DNA of 64,000 nt, from positions 1 through 64,000 of the forward strand of contig CAXULW010000013.1 of assembly GCA_964252015.1 (NCBI GenBank), written 5' to 3'. This document shows, piece by piece, positions 8,220 through 17,513 of the stretch (within the stretch, counting starts at the first letter, position 1; the number at the start of each line of letters is the position of its first letter). Below the pieces are notes generated by a model. It ran no database searches, was not told the origin of the DNA, and was given only the letters and a program-made list of their open reading frames with translations. The position numbers and the translations under genes are program-made. Origin of the DNA: CAXSBR01 sp964252015. Lineage in GTDB: Bacteria > Actinomycetota > Actinomycetes > Mycobacteriales > Jatrophihabitantaceae.

Positions 8220-9281
8220 CTACTGGGCTCCGGTGCCGGCCAACCACTGGGTGGCCACCGCCGGGTACTGGTCGAAGAACTTCTTGGCCGCGGCATCGTC
8301 GCTCAACTTGTTCACGGCGATGTACTTCGACACGATGTTCTGCTGCTCGTTCGTCCACTTGAAGTTCTTGATCAACGTGTAGGCCGGGCTTCCCGAGTTG
8401 GCGAACTTGGTGGAAACAACCTTGTTGAGGTCGTAGGGCGGGTAGTCGCACGCCACCTTGGGTCCCTCCGCAACGCACCCGGTCGTGTACTTGGGCAGGT
8501 TCACCTTGACCAGGTTGACCTCGTTGAAGAACCATTGCGGCTGGTAGAAGTAGGCCAGCAGTGGTGTCTTCTTGGCCTGGGCCTGGCGCAAGCTGGTGAT
8601 GAGCGCCGCCTCACTACCGCCCTCGACGACCTTGTAGTCGAGCTTGAGGTTCTTGACCAGAGCTTGATCGTTGGTGACGTAGGACGGGTCCCCGTCCAGC
8701 AACTGACCCTTGCCGCCGGACTCGGACGTCTTGAACAGCGACGCGTACTTGTTGAGGTTCTTCCAGTTGGTGATGTCCGGGTATTTTTGCGCCATCCACG
8801 GAGGCACGTACCAGCCGATGATGCCTTTCAGACCCGTCTGGCCGGCGTCCTGGGCCGTCTTCTGCTTCGTGATGTAGTTGGCGACCAGATCGGTGTGGCC
8901 CCAGTTCTCCAGGACGGCGTCGACCTGTCCGGTCGGGAAGCCCTGCCACGACACCTGCTCGTTGATGTGCTTGACCGAGACGGTGCAACCGAGCTTGGTC
9001 TTCATCAGGTACGACACCACGGCCAGGTCGGCTTCGTAACCCACCCAGGCGTTGTCGGCCAGGTTGACCGTCCCGCACTTCTTGGGCGCTCCGGTCGTCG
9101 TTGCCGCCGATGTCGTGCCGGATCCGGCCGCGGACGCGGATCCGGAGGCGGACGTGGTGGCGTCGTTGCTGGCACCCACCTTCGCGCCACCGCATCCGGC
9201 CAGTACCAGCGCACCTGCGGTCACGCCGACGACCAGCGCTTTTCGACGCAGCCCGCCCTTACCTGCGATCCAACGATTCAT
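8220..9281 (-). CDS. Glycine betaine/choline ABC substrate-binding lipoprotein (OpuAC/ProX type)
   Basis: This 353-residue protein begins with a lipoprotein signal (positively charged start, hydrophobic stretch, lipobox LVLAGC with Cys30). A Ser/Thr/Ala-rich linker follows (residues 35-65), then an OpuAC-type quaternary-amine-binding domain. Several tryptophans sit where the aromatic cage of such proteins lies (NAWVGYEA, VLENWGHTD, GWYVPPWMAQ). The open frame runs far upstream of this start, but that part is antisense to nothing useful and lacks a signal peptide. The chosen ATG at 9281 follows AAGGGCGGGGACAGG. It is the receptor of the importer encoded upstream and probably delivers choline or glycine betaine. 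Confidence 0.9.
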   Translation of the reverse strand: MNRWIAGKGGLRRKALVVGVTAGALVLAGCGGAKVGASNDATTSASGSASAAGSGTTSAATTTGAPKKCGTVNLADNAWVGYEADLAVVSYLMKTKLGCTVSVKHINEQVSWQGFPTGQVDAVLENWGHTDLVANYITKQKTAQDAGQTGLKGIIGWYVPPWMAQKYPDITNWKNLNKYASLFKTSESGGKGQLLDGDPSYVTNDQALVKNLKLDYKVVEGGSEAALITSLRQAQAKKTPLLAYFYQPQWFFNEVNLVKVNLPKYTTGCVAEGPKVACDYPPYDLNKVVSTKFANSGSPAYTLIKNFKWTNEQQNIVSKYIAVNKLSDDAAAKKFFDQYPAVATQWLAGTGAQ

Positions 9282-9315
9282 CCTGTCCCCGCCCTTCAGG
9301 TTGTTCGTCATGGGT

Positions 9316-9325
9316 ATTACGCAAT
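9316..9325. promoter_or_regulatory. ATTACGCAAT half-site upstream of the transporter receptor
   Basis: The sequence ATTACGCAAT lies 35 bp upstream of the substrate-binding protein start. It resembles the TTACGCAAC half-sites found in the betA-iclR gap and upstream of the Rieske ferredoxin. It may be a weak or single IclR-type site; on its own it could be chance. Confidence 0.35.
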
Positions 9326-9349
9326 GGTCTTCATGGCGATAAAGGTGGT

Positions 9350-11356
9350 TCACGTGGTGCGTCTGGACCGGGCGGTGGTGTCCGCGCGACCAGCAGCGGC
9401 TTGGGTGATGCGGTCGAGCATGATCCCGAGCAGGACGATGGCCAGCCCGGCCGCCAGTCCCTTGCCGAACACCGAGATCTGCGCGAAGCCGGACACGACG
9501 TCGAAACCGAGCGCGCCCGCGCCGACCAAGCCGCCCACGACGACCATCGACAGCACGTAGATCAGGCCCTGGTTCGTGGCCAGGACCAGCGTGCGCAGCG
9601 ACATCGGCAACTGCACCTTGGTGATCACCTGCCAGTCGCTGCTGCCGGCTGAGCGGGCCGCCTCGACCGTGGCCGGGTTCACGCGCCGGATACCGTCGGC
9701 CACGATCTTGATCGAGACCGGCGCGGCGTACAGGACCGCGGCGACGATCGCGGTGAAGCGACTGGCCGCGAACAGCGCGAGCATGGGCACCAGGTAGATG
9801 AGCGGCGGGACCACCTGGAGCATGTCGAGGATCGGGCGGACGAACCGGTCGGCCTGGCGGTTGCGTGCCATCCACACGCCGACCACGACACCCAGGATCA
9901 TCACCAGCACGGTGGCCACGAGCGTCGTGGCCAGGGTGTCCATCGCGTCCTGCCACAATCCGGTGGCCACGATCAGACCCAGGCAGATCGCGGCGTAGAT
10001 CAGCGCGATGAGCCCGCCGACGATGAACGCGAACGCGATGATCGCGGCGCCGGTGAGCCAGAACGGTGAGTTGTCGAGCAACGACTGCAGCGGGTTCAAC
10101 CCGTGCAGGGTCACCTGGTCCTTGATCGTTCCGGTGACACCGGACAGGTGGGACTGCACCCAGTTCGAGGCATTGGTGACGCCGTGGATGATCGGGTTCC
10201 CGAGGTTGATCCCGCTCGGGAAGCCGGCCGCCCACACGTAGGTGTAGGACAGGTACACGAGCACGGCGGTCACGATCACGCCACCGGTAATCGCGGGAAG
10301 CCGATACCGGTCGTAGGCGCGGGCCCCCCGGCGGCGCTTGTTCTCGGACCGCACGGACGCGGCCGTGGTCGTGCGGTCGATCACGATGGCCATGATGACG
10401 ATGGCCAGGCCGGCGTTGAACGCCGTGCCGACGTCAAGACTTTCCAACGCCGTCAGCACGGTCTGGCCCAACCCGGGCGTACCGACCAGTGCGGCCAGGG
10501 TGGCCATGGACAGCGCGGCCATCGTGGTCTGGTTGATCCCGACCACGATCGTCGATCGCGACATCGGCAGGAGCACCTTGGTCAGCCGTTGCCCGCGGGT
10601 GGAACCGAGGCTGTCCGCGGCCTCGATCGTCTCGTGCGGTACCTCGCGGATGCCGTGCATGGTCAGGCGCACCACGGGAGGCATCGCGTAGATTGCCGTG
10701 ACGATCACTCCGGTGGCGGGTCCGATCAGGAACACCAGCGTGGCGATCGGAAGGTAGACGAACGACGGCATCGTCTGCATGAAGTCGAGGATCGGGGTGA
10801 CGATCCGCTGCACCGTCGTCGAGACGCCGGCCCACACACCCACTGGGATGCCCAGCGCCAACGACAGGATGATCGCCAGCAGGACGACGACGAGGGTGTC
10901 CATGCTTTCCTGCCACAGACCCTGCAGCCCCATGAACGTGAAGCCGGCCACGGCAAGCAGGGCGACCCGCCAGCTGCCGAACGTCCACGACACCAAACCG
11001 ATGATGGCCAGCACGCCGAGGTACCCGATGTACGGAACGCCGCGGGTACCGACCGGCTGCGAGATGAGGTTCTGGGCGCCGCTGGTCAGGTGGGTGATGC
11101 CGATCTGGATCTCGTTGAAGAAGTACAGGAAGACCGGGTTGGAATTGCGGTTGTCGGCCACCCACGAGTTCAGGTCGTTCAGCCTGGTGTGCAGGGACGT
11201 GAGGCTCGACGGCGCCAGTGACAGGGTGTTGTGGCCGTGCAGGGGGAGGTAGAGCGCGATCCACACCACTAGCACGGTCACGACCTGCGCGGCGCGTCCG
11301 TGCATGAGCCGTTCCCGGGTGGCCGACCTCGGTGCCGGCCGGGCGATGGCGACCAT
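9350..11356 (-). CDS. Fused double permease of quaternary-amine ABC importer
   Basis: This 668-residue membrane protein contains two complete binding-protein-dependent permease domains in tandem. The first (about residues 130-310) has the EAA loop EAADSLGSTRGQRLTKVLLP. The second (about 430-640) has EAARSAGSSDWQVITKVQLP. OpuAB/ProW relatives normally carry one such domain and dimerise, so this looks like a covalent pseudo-dimer. The ATG at 11356 overlaps the ATPase stop as TGATG. The residues encoded upstream in this frame are Arg-rich and lie inside the ATPase gene, so they were excluded. It should form the membrane channel for the neighbouring ATPase and lipoprotein. Confidence 0.9.
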   Translation of the reverse strand: MVAIARPAPRSATRERLMHGRAAQVVTVLVVWIALYLPLHGHNTLSLAPSSLTSLHTRLNDLNSWVADNRNSNPVFLYFFNEIQIGITHLTSGAQNLISQPVGTRGVPYIGYLGVLAIIGLVSWTFGSWRVALLAVAGFTFMGLQGLWQESMDTLVVVLLAIILSLALGIPVGVWAGVSTTVQRIVTPILDFMQTMPSFVYLPIATLVFLIGPATGVIVTAIYAMPPVVRLTMHGIREVPHETIEAADSLGSTRGQRLTKVLLPMSRSTIVVGINQTTMAALSMATLAALVGTPGLGQTVLTALESLDVGTAFNAGLAIVIMAIVIDRTTTAASVRSENKRRRGARAYDRYRLPAITGGVIVTAVLVYLSYTYVWAAGFPSGINLGNPIIHGVTNASNWVQSHLSGVTGTIKDQVTLHGLNPLQSLLDNSPFWLTGAAIIAFAFIVGGLIALIYAAICLGLIVATGLWQDAMDTLATTLVATVLVMILGVVVGVWMARNRQADRFVRPILDMLQVVPPLIYLVPMLALFAASRFTAIVAAVLYAAPVSIKIVADGIRRVNPATVEAARSAGSSDWQVITKVQLPMSLRTLVLATNQGLIYVLSMVVVGGLVGAGALGFDVVSGFAQISVFGKGLAAGLAIVLLGIMLDRITQAAAGRADTTARSRRTT

Positions 11357-12468
11357 CAGCCGACGCTTGCCGGCGCCGGGGACATGACGTCGCTGAGCTT
11401 GGTGTTCAACCCGGTGTGGCCGTCGTGCTGGCCGCTGACGACGGCGTCGAGGATCTCTACTTCGCCGACGACGCCCAGCAACTTCTGGCCGGCCACGACC
11501 TTGACCGGCTTGTCGGTAGCCAGCACCGATCGGATGGCGTCGCGGATGACCACGTCTGGACCGAGTTCGGCGCCGTCCATGGCGTCGTCGGCCCGGGCCG
11601 GACGCATGATCCACTTGAGCGTGAGAACCGCGTCGCGGGACACGTCCTGGACGAAATCGCGCACGTAGTCGTTCGCGGGCGCGCCGACCAGTTCGTCGCC
11701 GGTGCCGATCTGGATCGGCTGGCCGTCGCGCATGATCAGGATGCGGTCGCCGAGCTTGAGCGCCTCGGACAGGTCGTGGGTGATGAACACCATCGTCTTG
11801 CCCACCTCGTGGTGCAGACGGATGACCTCGCTCTGCATGTCACGACGGATCAGCGGGTCGAGCGCGGAGAACGGCTCGTCGAACAGCAGCATCTCGGGAT
11901 CCGTGGCCAAGGCGCGGGCCAACCCGACGCGCTGCTGCATGCCTCCGGAAAGCTGGTCGGGATAGGAGTTCTCGTACCCGGCCAGGCCGACGAGCTCAGT
12001 CACCTCACCGGCCCTGCGCAGCCGCTCGGCCTTGCCGATGCCGCACACCTCCAAGCCGTAGGCGACGTTGTCCAGGACGCGCCGGTGGGGAAGGAGCCCG
12101 AAGTGCTGGAACACCATGGAGATCTTGGTTCGGCGCAGATCGCGCAACGCGGATTCCGACGCCGTGGTGATGTCCGTGCCCTGGAATACCACCGAGCCCG
12201 ACGTCGGCACGATGAGCCGGGTGAGACAACGCACGAGCGTCGACTTGCCCGAACCGGACAGGCCCATCACGACGAAGACCTCGCCCCGCGGTACGTCGAA
12301 GCTCACGTCGCGCACGGCCGGAACGCAACCGGTGCGTTCCTTGATCTCGCGCGTGGTCAGGCCGCGCAGGCTCTCGTCACGGGCGATCGCGGCCCCGCCC
12401 TTTCCGAAGACCTTCCACAGGTCGGTCACCGACAGTTCCGCAGCGTCGTTCTGTTCGGCTGTGGTCAC
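11356..12468 (-). CDS. Quaternary-amine ABC transporter ATPase (OpuAA/ProV type)
   Basis: This 370-residue ATPase has Walker A GLSGSGKST, signature LSGGMQQRVGLARAL, Walker B MLLFDEPFSALDPL and the H-loop FITHD. About 100 residues after the ATPase core resemble the CBS-type regulatory region of ProV/OpuAA, which senses ionic strength in characterised members. It powers uptake through the fused permease. The start at 12468 lies 61 nt after the betB stop, so betB, the three transporter genes, the dimethylglycine oxidase and soxBDAG could form one long transcript of about 13 kb. Confidence 0.93.
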   Translation of the reverse strand: MTTAEQNDAAELSVTDLWKVFGKGGAAIARDESLRGLTTREIKERTGCVPAVRDVSFDVPRGEVFVVMGLSGSGKSTLVRCLTRLIVPTSGSVVFQGTDITTASESALRDLRRTKISMVFQHFGLLPHRRVLDNVAYGLEVCGIGKAERLRRAGEVTELVGLAGYENSYPDQLSGGMQQRVGLARALATDPEMLLFDEPFSALDPLIRRDMQSEVIRLHHEVGKTMVFITHDLSEALKLGDRILIMRDGQPIQIGTGDELVGAPANDYVRDFVQDVSRDAVLTLKWIMRPARADDAMDGAELGPDVVIRDAIRSVLATDKPVKVVAGQKLLGVVGEVEILDAVVSGQHDGHTGLNTKLSDVMSPAPASVG

Positions 12469-12529
12469 GGTTGCTCCTCGCGTCGCGGATTGGCGCTGTC
12501 GTTGGGGACACAGTCGTCAGTGGGCACGG

Positions 12530-13999
12530 TCAGCCTCGGAACCAGTTCTGCGGGCGGGGGTCAAGGTTCTGCCAGATGTGCTTGGTCTCGCGGTACTCGG
12601 CCAGACCGGTCGGGCCGAGCTCACGTCCGTTGCCGGATTGTTTGTAGCCGCCCCACTCGGCCTGGGGGACGTACGGGTGGTAGTCGTTGATCCACACCGT
12701 GCCGTGTTCCAGCCGCTGCGCGACGCGCTGGGCGCGCCCCGCGTCCTGGGTCCACACCGCGCCGGCCAGGCCGTACACCGTGTCGTTGGCGATCCGGACG
12801 GCGTCGTCCTCGTCGGTGAAACGTTCGACGGTGAGGACCGGGCCGAACGACTCCTCATGCACGACGGACATGCTCTGATCGCAGTCGTCGAGCACGGTGG
12901 GCAGGTAGAAGTACCCGTTCGCCAGTGCGGGATCGTCCGGACGCCGTCCGCCGCAGCGCAGCGTAGCCCCTTCCGCGATACCGGCGGCAACGTAGGCCTC
13001 GACCTTGTCGCGGTGGTCCGCTGAGATCAGCGGGCCGGTTTCGGCGTCGGCGTCGAACGGTCCGCCGAGACGAATCCGCTGCGCCCGCGCGACCAGGGCA
13101 TCGACGAAGCGGTCGTGCAGCGAGTCCTCGACGATAAGCCGCGCCCCGGCCGAGCACACCTGGCCGGAATGCAGGAACACCGCGGTGAGCGCCATGTCCA
13201 CGGCCGTGTCGAAGTCGGCGTCGGCGAACACCACGTTGGGGTTCTTGCCGCCGAGTTCGAGCGCGACCTTCTTGACCGTGGCCGCGGCCTGGGCCATCAA
13301 CCGGCGTCCGGTTGGCCCGCCCCCGGTGAATGACACCAGGTCGACCCGCGGGTCGGTGCTCAGCGGCGCCCCGGCGACCGGTCCGGCGCCGAGGACGAGG
13401 TTGCCGACGCCGGCGGGCAGACCGGCCTCCTCCAGCGCGTGCATGAGCAGGATGGCCGAGGACGGCGTCAGCTCGCTCGGCTTGAGGACGAACGTGTTGC
13501 CGGCGACGAGTGCCGGTGCCACCTTCCAGGACGCCTGCAGCAGCGGGTAGTTCCACGGGGTGATCAGCGCACACACGCCGACGGGGGAGTGGACGATGCG
13601 GGCGATGGCGTCCGTACGGCCGGTGTCGACGACCCGACCCGCGTCCGTCCCGGCCACGCCCGCGAAGTACCGCAGCGACGCGACGACGTCGTCCACGTCG
13701 TACTCCGCCTCGACCAGACGTTTACCGGTGTCGAGGGCCTCGGCGTTCGAAAACTCCTTGCGGTCGCGTTCGATGATGTCGGCGACGCGGCCCAGCAGCT
13801 GTCCGCGTTCGCGTTCCGGGGTGCCGCGCCACGGCCCGCGGTCGTAGGCCATGCGCGCCGCTGCGATGGCGGCCTCGGTGTCGGCCACGGTCGCCTCGGC
13901 CACCGTCGCGACGAGGCGCCCGTCGGCCGGGCACCGGATCTCGCGCCGCCCACCGTCAGCGGCCGGACGCCAGGTGCCGTCGATGTAGAGGTGACCCAC
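12530..13999 (-). CDS. betB: Betaine aldehyde dehydrogenase
   Basis: This 489-residue NAD(P)-dependent aldehyde dehydrogenase has the usual catalytic residues: Asn150 (TPWNYP), Glu248 (ALELGGKNP) and Cys282 (HSGQVCSAG). The C-terminal KHIWQNLDPRPQNWF segment is characteristic of betaine aldehyde dehydrogenases and GbsA-like enzymes. It would oxidise betaine aldehyde, made by the nearby choline dehydrogenase, to glycine betaine. The GTG start has a GGAGG ribosome site at good spacing. A regulatory motif lies 17 bp upstream. Substrate assignment rests on context plus the C-terminal signature; other aldehydes cannot be excluded. Confidence 0.9.
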   Translation of the reverse strand: MGHLYIDGTWRPAADGGRREIRCPADGRLVATVAEATVADTEAAIAAARMAYDRGPWRGTPERERGQLLGRVADIIERDRKEFSNAEALDTGKRLVEAEYDVDDVVASLRYFAGVAGTDAGRVVDTGRTDAIARIVHSPVGVCALITPWNYPLLQASWKVAPALVAGNTFVLKPSELTPSSAILLMHALEEAGLPAGVGNLVLGAGPVAGAPLSTDPRVDLVSFTGGGPTGRRLMAQAAATVKKVALELGGKNPNVVFADADFDTAVDMALTAVFLHSGQVCSAGARLIVEDSLHDRFVDALVARAQRIRLGGPFDADAETGPLISADHRDKVEAYVAAGIAEGATLRCGGRRPDDPALANGYFYLPTVLDDCDQSMSVVHEESFGPVLTVERFTDEDDAVRIANDTVYGLAGAVWTQDAGRAQRVAQRLEHGTVWINDYHPYVPQAEWGGYKQSGNGRELGPTGLAEYRETKHIWQNLDPRPQNWFRG

Positions 14000-14015
14000 C
14001 CAGAGTCCTCCGGAG

Positions 14016-14030
14016 TTGCGTATCGCGCAG
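14016..14030. promoter_or_regulatory. Candidate IclR-type operator upstream of betB
   Basis: The site TTGCGTATCGCGCAG is a near-palindrome (TTGCG, 5 nt, CGCAG). It matches the sites upstream of the Rieske oxygenase (TTCCGCATCGCGCAAC) and the Rieske ferredoxin (TTTCGTATCGCGCACC on the minus strand). It lies just upstream of the betB ribosome site, where a bound repressor would block transcription. The link to the IclR regulator is inference. Confidence 0.55.
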
Positions 14031-14173
14031 CGTAGTTCTCGTCATGCAACAGCGTGCGGGGCCGAACACGCGGTGTCAATGCATTCGTGGCCGCCGCTGC
14101 GAAGTTAACCCACGCGTTACGAGCGGCCGTGCGCAGAGGTCTCCTGCGCTCGCCGTCCTTGACGCCGCGGTCA

Positions 14174-15157
14174 TCACACCGTCGTCGGGGCGTGATCCGG
14201 CGACAAGGATTGCTGAGCGGGGAGCTTCGGTGCCCGGATCTCGTCCGTACGCACCAGGGCGATCCCGAGGATGACGATTATCCCGCCGACGGCCTGGGTC
14301 AGTACCGGCGCCTGGCCGAGCAGGGCCCAGGCGATCAGGACCGCGAACAGCACCTCGGTCAGGCCGACGAACGAGGCCACCTTGGCCCCCAGGCGTCGGG
14401 CGGCGGCGATGCCCGCGGCGTAGGCGATCGCGGCGGCAACGAGGGACAACCCGACCACCGGCACGAGCCAGCTCATCGACCGGTGCAGCAGCACCACGTT
14501 CCTGGTCGTGACGTGAAAGGGGAAAACCCGCGTCACGTCCAGGGCCAGCAACGTCAGTGCACCGATGACCATCGCCGCCCAGGCCAGCCCGATCGGCGGT
14601 ACGGCGTCGTCCGATCTCGAGGAGAACACGAAGAAGAAGGCCAGTCCGCACGCAGCGAGAAGACCCCAGAGCACACCGACCGGGTCGATCCCGCCGGCCG
14701 CCGGGTTGAGCACCAGCCCGAGCCCGAGCACCGCCGCCGCGCCCCCGACCACGGTGAGCCGGCGCGGGCGCTGCGCGTGGCGGACCCACATCCAGATCAC
14801 GACCAGCAGGATGCCGAGATACTCCAGCAGCAGGGCGACCCCGATGTCCAGGCGCTGCACGGCGTTGAAGAAGAACAGCTGGGCGCCTGCCACGGCCAAC
14901 ATCCCGAACGCGACAACGGACGGCAGCGCGCGCCGTGCCCGCGTCCACTTACCCCGCAACGCACGGACGCCAGGAACGGTCAGCAGCGCGGCCGCCAACG
15001 AGATCCGTGCGGTCACCACCGCCGCCGGCGACCAGCCGGCCGTCATGAGCGAGTCGGCGAACGTGCCCGATGTCCCGAAGGCCGCGGCCGAGAACAAGGC
15101 CAATCCCAACCCGACCGCGCCCTTCGACCTGTCACGAGCTATTTGGTTTATGCTCAT
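14174..15157 (-). CDS. EamA-family (DMT superfamily) membrane transporter
   Basis: This roughly 327-residue protein has about ten hydrophobic segments in two homologous EamA halves (about residues 15-140 and 165-310). The second half ends AWALLGQAPVLTQAVGGIIVILGIALV, typical of the family. Such proteins export metabolites or amino acids; the substrate is unknown. The ATG at 15157 was preferred over a TTG at 15193, which would leave only 1 nt before the divergent regulator. It interrupts the choline island and is divergent from a CGNR regulator, so it may be an exporter controlled by that neighbour. Confidence 0.85.
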   Translation of the reverse strand: MSINQIARDRSKGAVGLGLALFSAAAFGTSGTFADSLMTAGWSPAAVVTARISLAAALLTVPGVRALRGKWTRARRALPSVVAFGMLAVAGAQLFFFNAVQRLDIGVALLLEYLGILLVVIWMWVRHAQRPRRLTVVGGAAAVLGLGLVLNPAAGGIDPVGVLWGLLAACGLAFFFVFSSRSDDAVPPIGLAWAAMVIGALTLLALDVTRVFPFHVTTRNVVLLHRSMSWLVPVVGLSLVAAAIAYAAGIAAARRLGAKVASFVGLTEVLFAVLIAWALLGQAPVLTQAVGGIIVILGIALVRTDEIRAPKLPAQQSLSPDHAPTTV

Positions 15158-15220
15158 GACAGGAAAGTTACCGTCGGGCTGGTAAGGGGTCAACTTGGTA
15201 TTCGCTCATGACACGGAAGT
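15152..15220. repeat. Pair of 17-bp direct repeats in EamA/CGNR divergent region
   Basis: GCTCATGACAGGAAAGT (15152-15168) and GCTCATGACACGGAAGT (15204-15220) match at 15 of 17 positions and are 52 bp apart, about five helical turns. One overlaps the exporter start and the other the first codons of the CGNR regulator. A pair of operator sites for that regulator is a reasonable guess. Confidence 0.4.
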
Positions 15221-15740
15221 GGCCCTGAACGCGGCTGCGGCTCTCGTGAACACCGGCACCGAAGCCGAACTTCTCCCTGACGTCGACGCTCTCGACCGGT
15301 TCGTGACCGAGTGGGGTTGGACCGGCCAACACACGGGCGATGCCCGCGAACTCAAGGCGGTTCGGGCGCTGCGGCCTCGGCTCCGGGCGCTGTGGACGGC
15401 CGACGTCAACGAGGCCGCCGTGCTGGTGAATGACATGTTGCGCGAGGCGAAAGCCCTGCCCCAGCTGGTCAAGCACGACGAATGGGACTATCACCTGCAC
15501 GCCACTGCCCCCAGCGCCGGCCTGCACGTACGGATGATGGTGGAAGCGGCGATGGCCGTGGTCGACGTCATCCGGATGGGTGAACTGGACCGCCTGCGCG
15601 AGTGCGCCGCAACCGACTGCGGCGACGTGCTGGTCGACCTGTCCAAGAACCGATCGCGGCGGTTCTGCGAGCAGAATTGCGGCAACCGGGCCAACGTTGC
15701 CGCGTACCGGGCCCGCCGCGCGTCTCGCGCCAATCTTTAG
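15195..15740 (+). CDS. CGNR zinc-finger transcriptional regulator (ABATE domain)
   Basis: This 181-residue protein opens with FAHDTEVALNAAAALVNT, typical of the ABATE ligand-binding domain. It ends with the CGNR zinc finger: CAATDCGDVLVD, then RRFCEQNCGNRANVAAYRARR (residues about 137-177), giving the Cys ligands. These proteins are thought to be stress- or ligand-responsive DNA-binding regulators. The TTG start was chosen because it begins the conserved N terminus and follows AAGGGG. Its stop codon overlaps the betA stop by 4 nt on the other strand. It probably controls the divergent EamA exporter. Confidence 0.85.
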   Translation: MVFAHDTEVALNAAAALVNTGTEAELLPDVDALDRFVTEWGWTGQHTGDARELKAVRALRPRLRALWTADVNEAAVLVNDMLREAKALPQLVKHDEWDYHLHATAPSAGLHVRMMVEAAMAVVDVIRMGELDRLRECAATDCGDVLVDLSKNRSRRFCEQNCGNRANVAAYRARRASRANL

Positions 15741-17389
15741 GCGCTGTGGCGGTAGAACTCGACGTTGCGGGGCGGCAGGGGAGTGTTGCCCAGGATCAGG
15801 TCGGCCGCCTTCTCCGCCAGCATCATGACCGGTGCGTAGATGTTGCCGTTGGTGACGTACGGCATGACCGAGGCGTCGACGACGGTGAGCCCGGCCAGCC
15901 CGTGCACGCCCATGGTCAACGGGTCGACCACGGAAAGCTCGTCCGCACCGAGCTTGGCCGTGCCCGACGGGTGCAGCGCGGTCTCGCCGTCCCGGGCCAC
16001 CCAGTCCAGGATCTCCTCGTCGGTCGTCACCGCGGGCCCCGGGGACGTTTCCCCACCGTTGAACCGATCCATGGCCGGCTGGCTCAGGATCCGGCGCGCG
16101 ACATGGACCGCTTCCACCCATTCGCGGCGGTCCTGCTCGGTGGACAGGTAGTTGAAGCGCAGCGCCGGGTGCACCCGGGGATCCCGGCTGGTGATCTTGA
16201 CCGACCCGCGGGCGTCGGAGTACATCGGGCCGACGTGCACCTGGTAACCGTCCCCGCTGGCCGGGGCCGAGCCGTCGTAGCGCACCGCGATGGGCAGGAA
16301 ATGGAACATCAGGTTGGGATAGGCGACGTCGTCGTTGCTGCGGGCAAATCCGCCGGCCTCGAAGTGATTGGTGGCGCCGGGGCCCCGTCGGGCGAACAAC
16401 CATTGCGCGCCGATGACCGGCTTGTACCGCTGTTTCAGGTACTTCTGCATGGACACCGGCTGCGTGCACTTGTACTGGATGTAGACCTCGAGGTGGTCCT
16501 GCAGGTTCTCGCCCACGCCGGGCAGGTCGTGGCGGACGTCCATGCCCAGGGCGGCCAGTTCGCCCGCGGCGCCGACCCCGGACAGCTGGAGCAGTTGGGG
16601 GGTGTTGATCGCGCCGCCGCACAGCACCACGGTTGCGCCGTTCGCCACCCGGGTCTGGCCGCGGTGCGAGTACTCCACCCCGGTGGCCCGCGTGCCGTCG
16701 AAGATGACCCGGTTGACGAACGCGCGGGTGATCACGTCGAGGTTGGGTCGGTGCATCACCGGATGCAGGTAGGCCTGCGCCGCCGACCAGCGCCGCCCCC
16801 GTTTGATGTTGCGATCGAACGCGGCGAAACCTTCCTGCCGGTAACCGTTCACGTCATCCGTGCGCGGATAGCCGGCCTCGACCGTGGCGTCGAGGAACGC
16901 ACCGAACAGCGGGTTCCTGATCGGCCCGCGCTCCAGGGTCAGCGGGCCGCCGTGCCCGCGGAACTCGTCGTCCGGTCCGGCGGCCAGGCAGTCCTCCATC
17001 TTGGCGAAGTACGGCAGGCAGTGCGCGTAGTCCCACGATTGCATGCCGGGGTCGGCGCCCCAGCGCTCGTAGTCGAGCGCATTCCCGCGCTGGAAGATCA
17101 TCCCGTTGATGCTGCTGGAGCCGCCCAAGACCTTGCCCCGAGCGTGATAGATCCGTCGCCCGTTCATGAACGGCTCCGGTTCGGACTCGTACTTCCAGTC
17201 GTAGAAGCGGCTGCCGATGGGGAAGGTCAGCGCCGCCGGCATGTGGATGAACACGTCCCACCGGGAATCGTTGCGGCCGGCCTCGAGGACGAGCACCCGA
17301 TTGGCCGGGTCCGCGGACAGGCGGTTGGCCAGCGCGCACCCGGCCGAGCCGCCGCCGACGATGACGAAGTCGTGGTGATTGCTCGGCAC
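15737..17389 (-). CDS. betA: Choline dehydrogenase, GMC oxidoreductase
   Basis: This 550-residue GMC flavoprotein starts HDFVIVGGGSAGCALANRLS (FAD-binding Rossmann fold, residues about 7-25). It has the GMC signature GKVLGGSSSINGMIFQRG and the C-terminal catalytic region ALHPSGTAKLG and NGNIYAPVMMLAEKAAD. The length and motifs fit BetA, which oxidises choline to betaine aldehyde. The GTG at 17389 follows CTGGAG; no ATG lies near the conserved start, and the longer open frame upstream covers the divergent iclR promoter. It is divergent from iclR, and BetB lies about 3 kb away on the same strand. Confidence 0.88.
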   Translation of the reverse strand: MPSNHHDFVIVGGGSAGCALANRLSADPANRVLVLEAGRNDSRWDVFIHMPAALTFPIGSRFYDWKYESEPEPFMNGRRIYHARGKVLGGSSSINGMIFQRGNALDYERWGADPGMQSWDYAHCLPYFAKMEDCLAAGPDDEFRGHGGPLTLERGPIRNPLFGAFLDATVEAGYPRTDDVNGYRQEGFAAFDRNIKRGRRWSAAQAYLHPVMHRPNLDVITRAFVNRVIFDGTRATGVEYSHRGQTRVANGATVVLCGGAINTPQLLQLSGVGAAGELAALGMDVRHDLPGVGENLQDHLEVYIQYKCTQPVSMQKYLKQRYKPVIGAQWLFARRGPGATNHFEAGGFARSNDDVAYPNLMFHFLPIAVRYDGSAPASGDGYQVHVGPMYSDARGSVKITSRDPRVHPALRFNYLSTEQDRREWVEAVHVARRILSQPAMDRFNGGETSPGPAVTTDEEILDWVARDGETALHPSGTAKLGADELSVVDPLTMGVHGLAGLTVVDASVMPYVTNGNIYAPVMMLAEKAADLILGNTPLPPRNVEFYRHSA

Positions 17390-17513
17390 GCTGCTCCAGC
17401 CCCCTCGGCCCTGCTCGGACCGCCGCCGGACGCGATCCGACGGCAGGTGAAAATCTAGCGCGACATTAGCGCCCGCGGCCCGCGGCGACGCACAGGGCGC
17501 ACCGGGTTCCCTC

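Noticed and set aside
15602..17458. 618-codon plus-strand frame opposite betA
   Set aside because: The composition is that of an antisense shadow; the minus strand encodes a clear GMC oxidoreductase.
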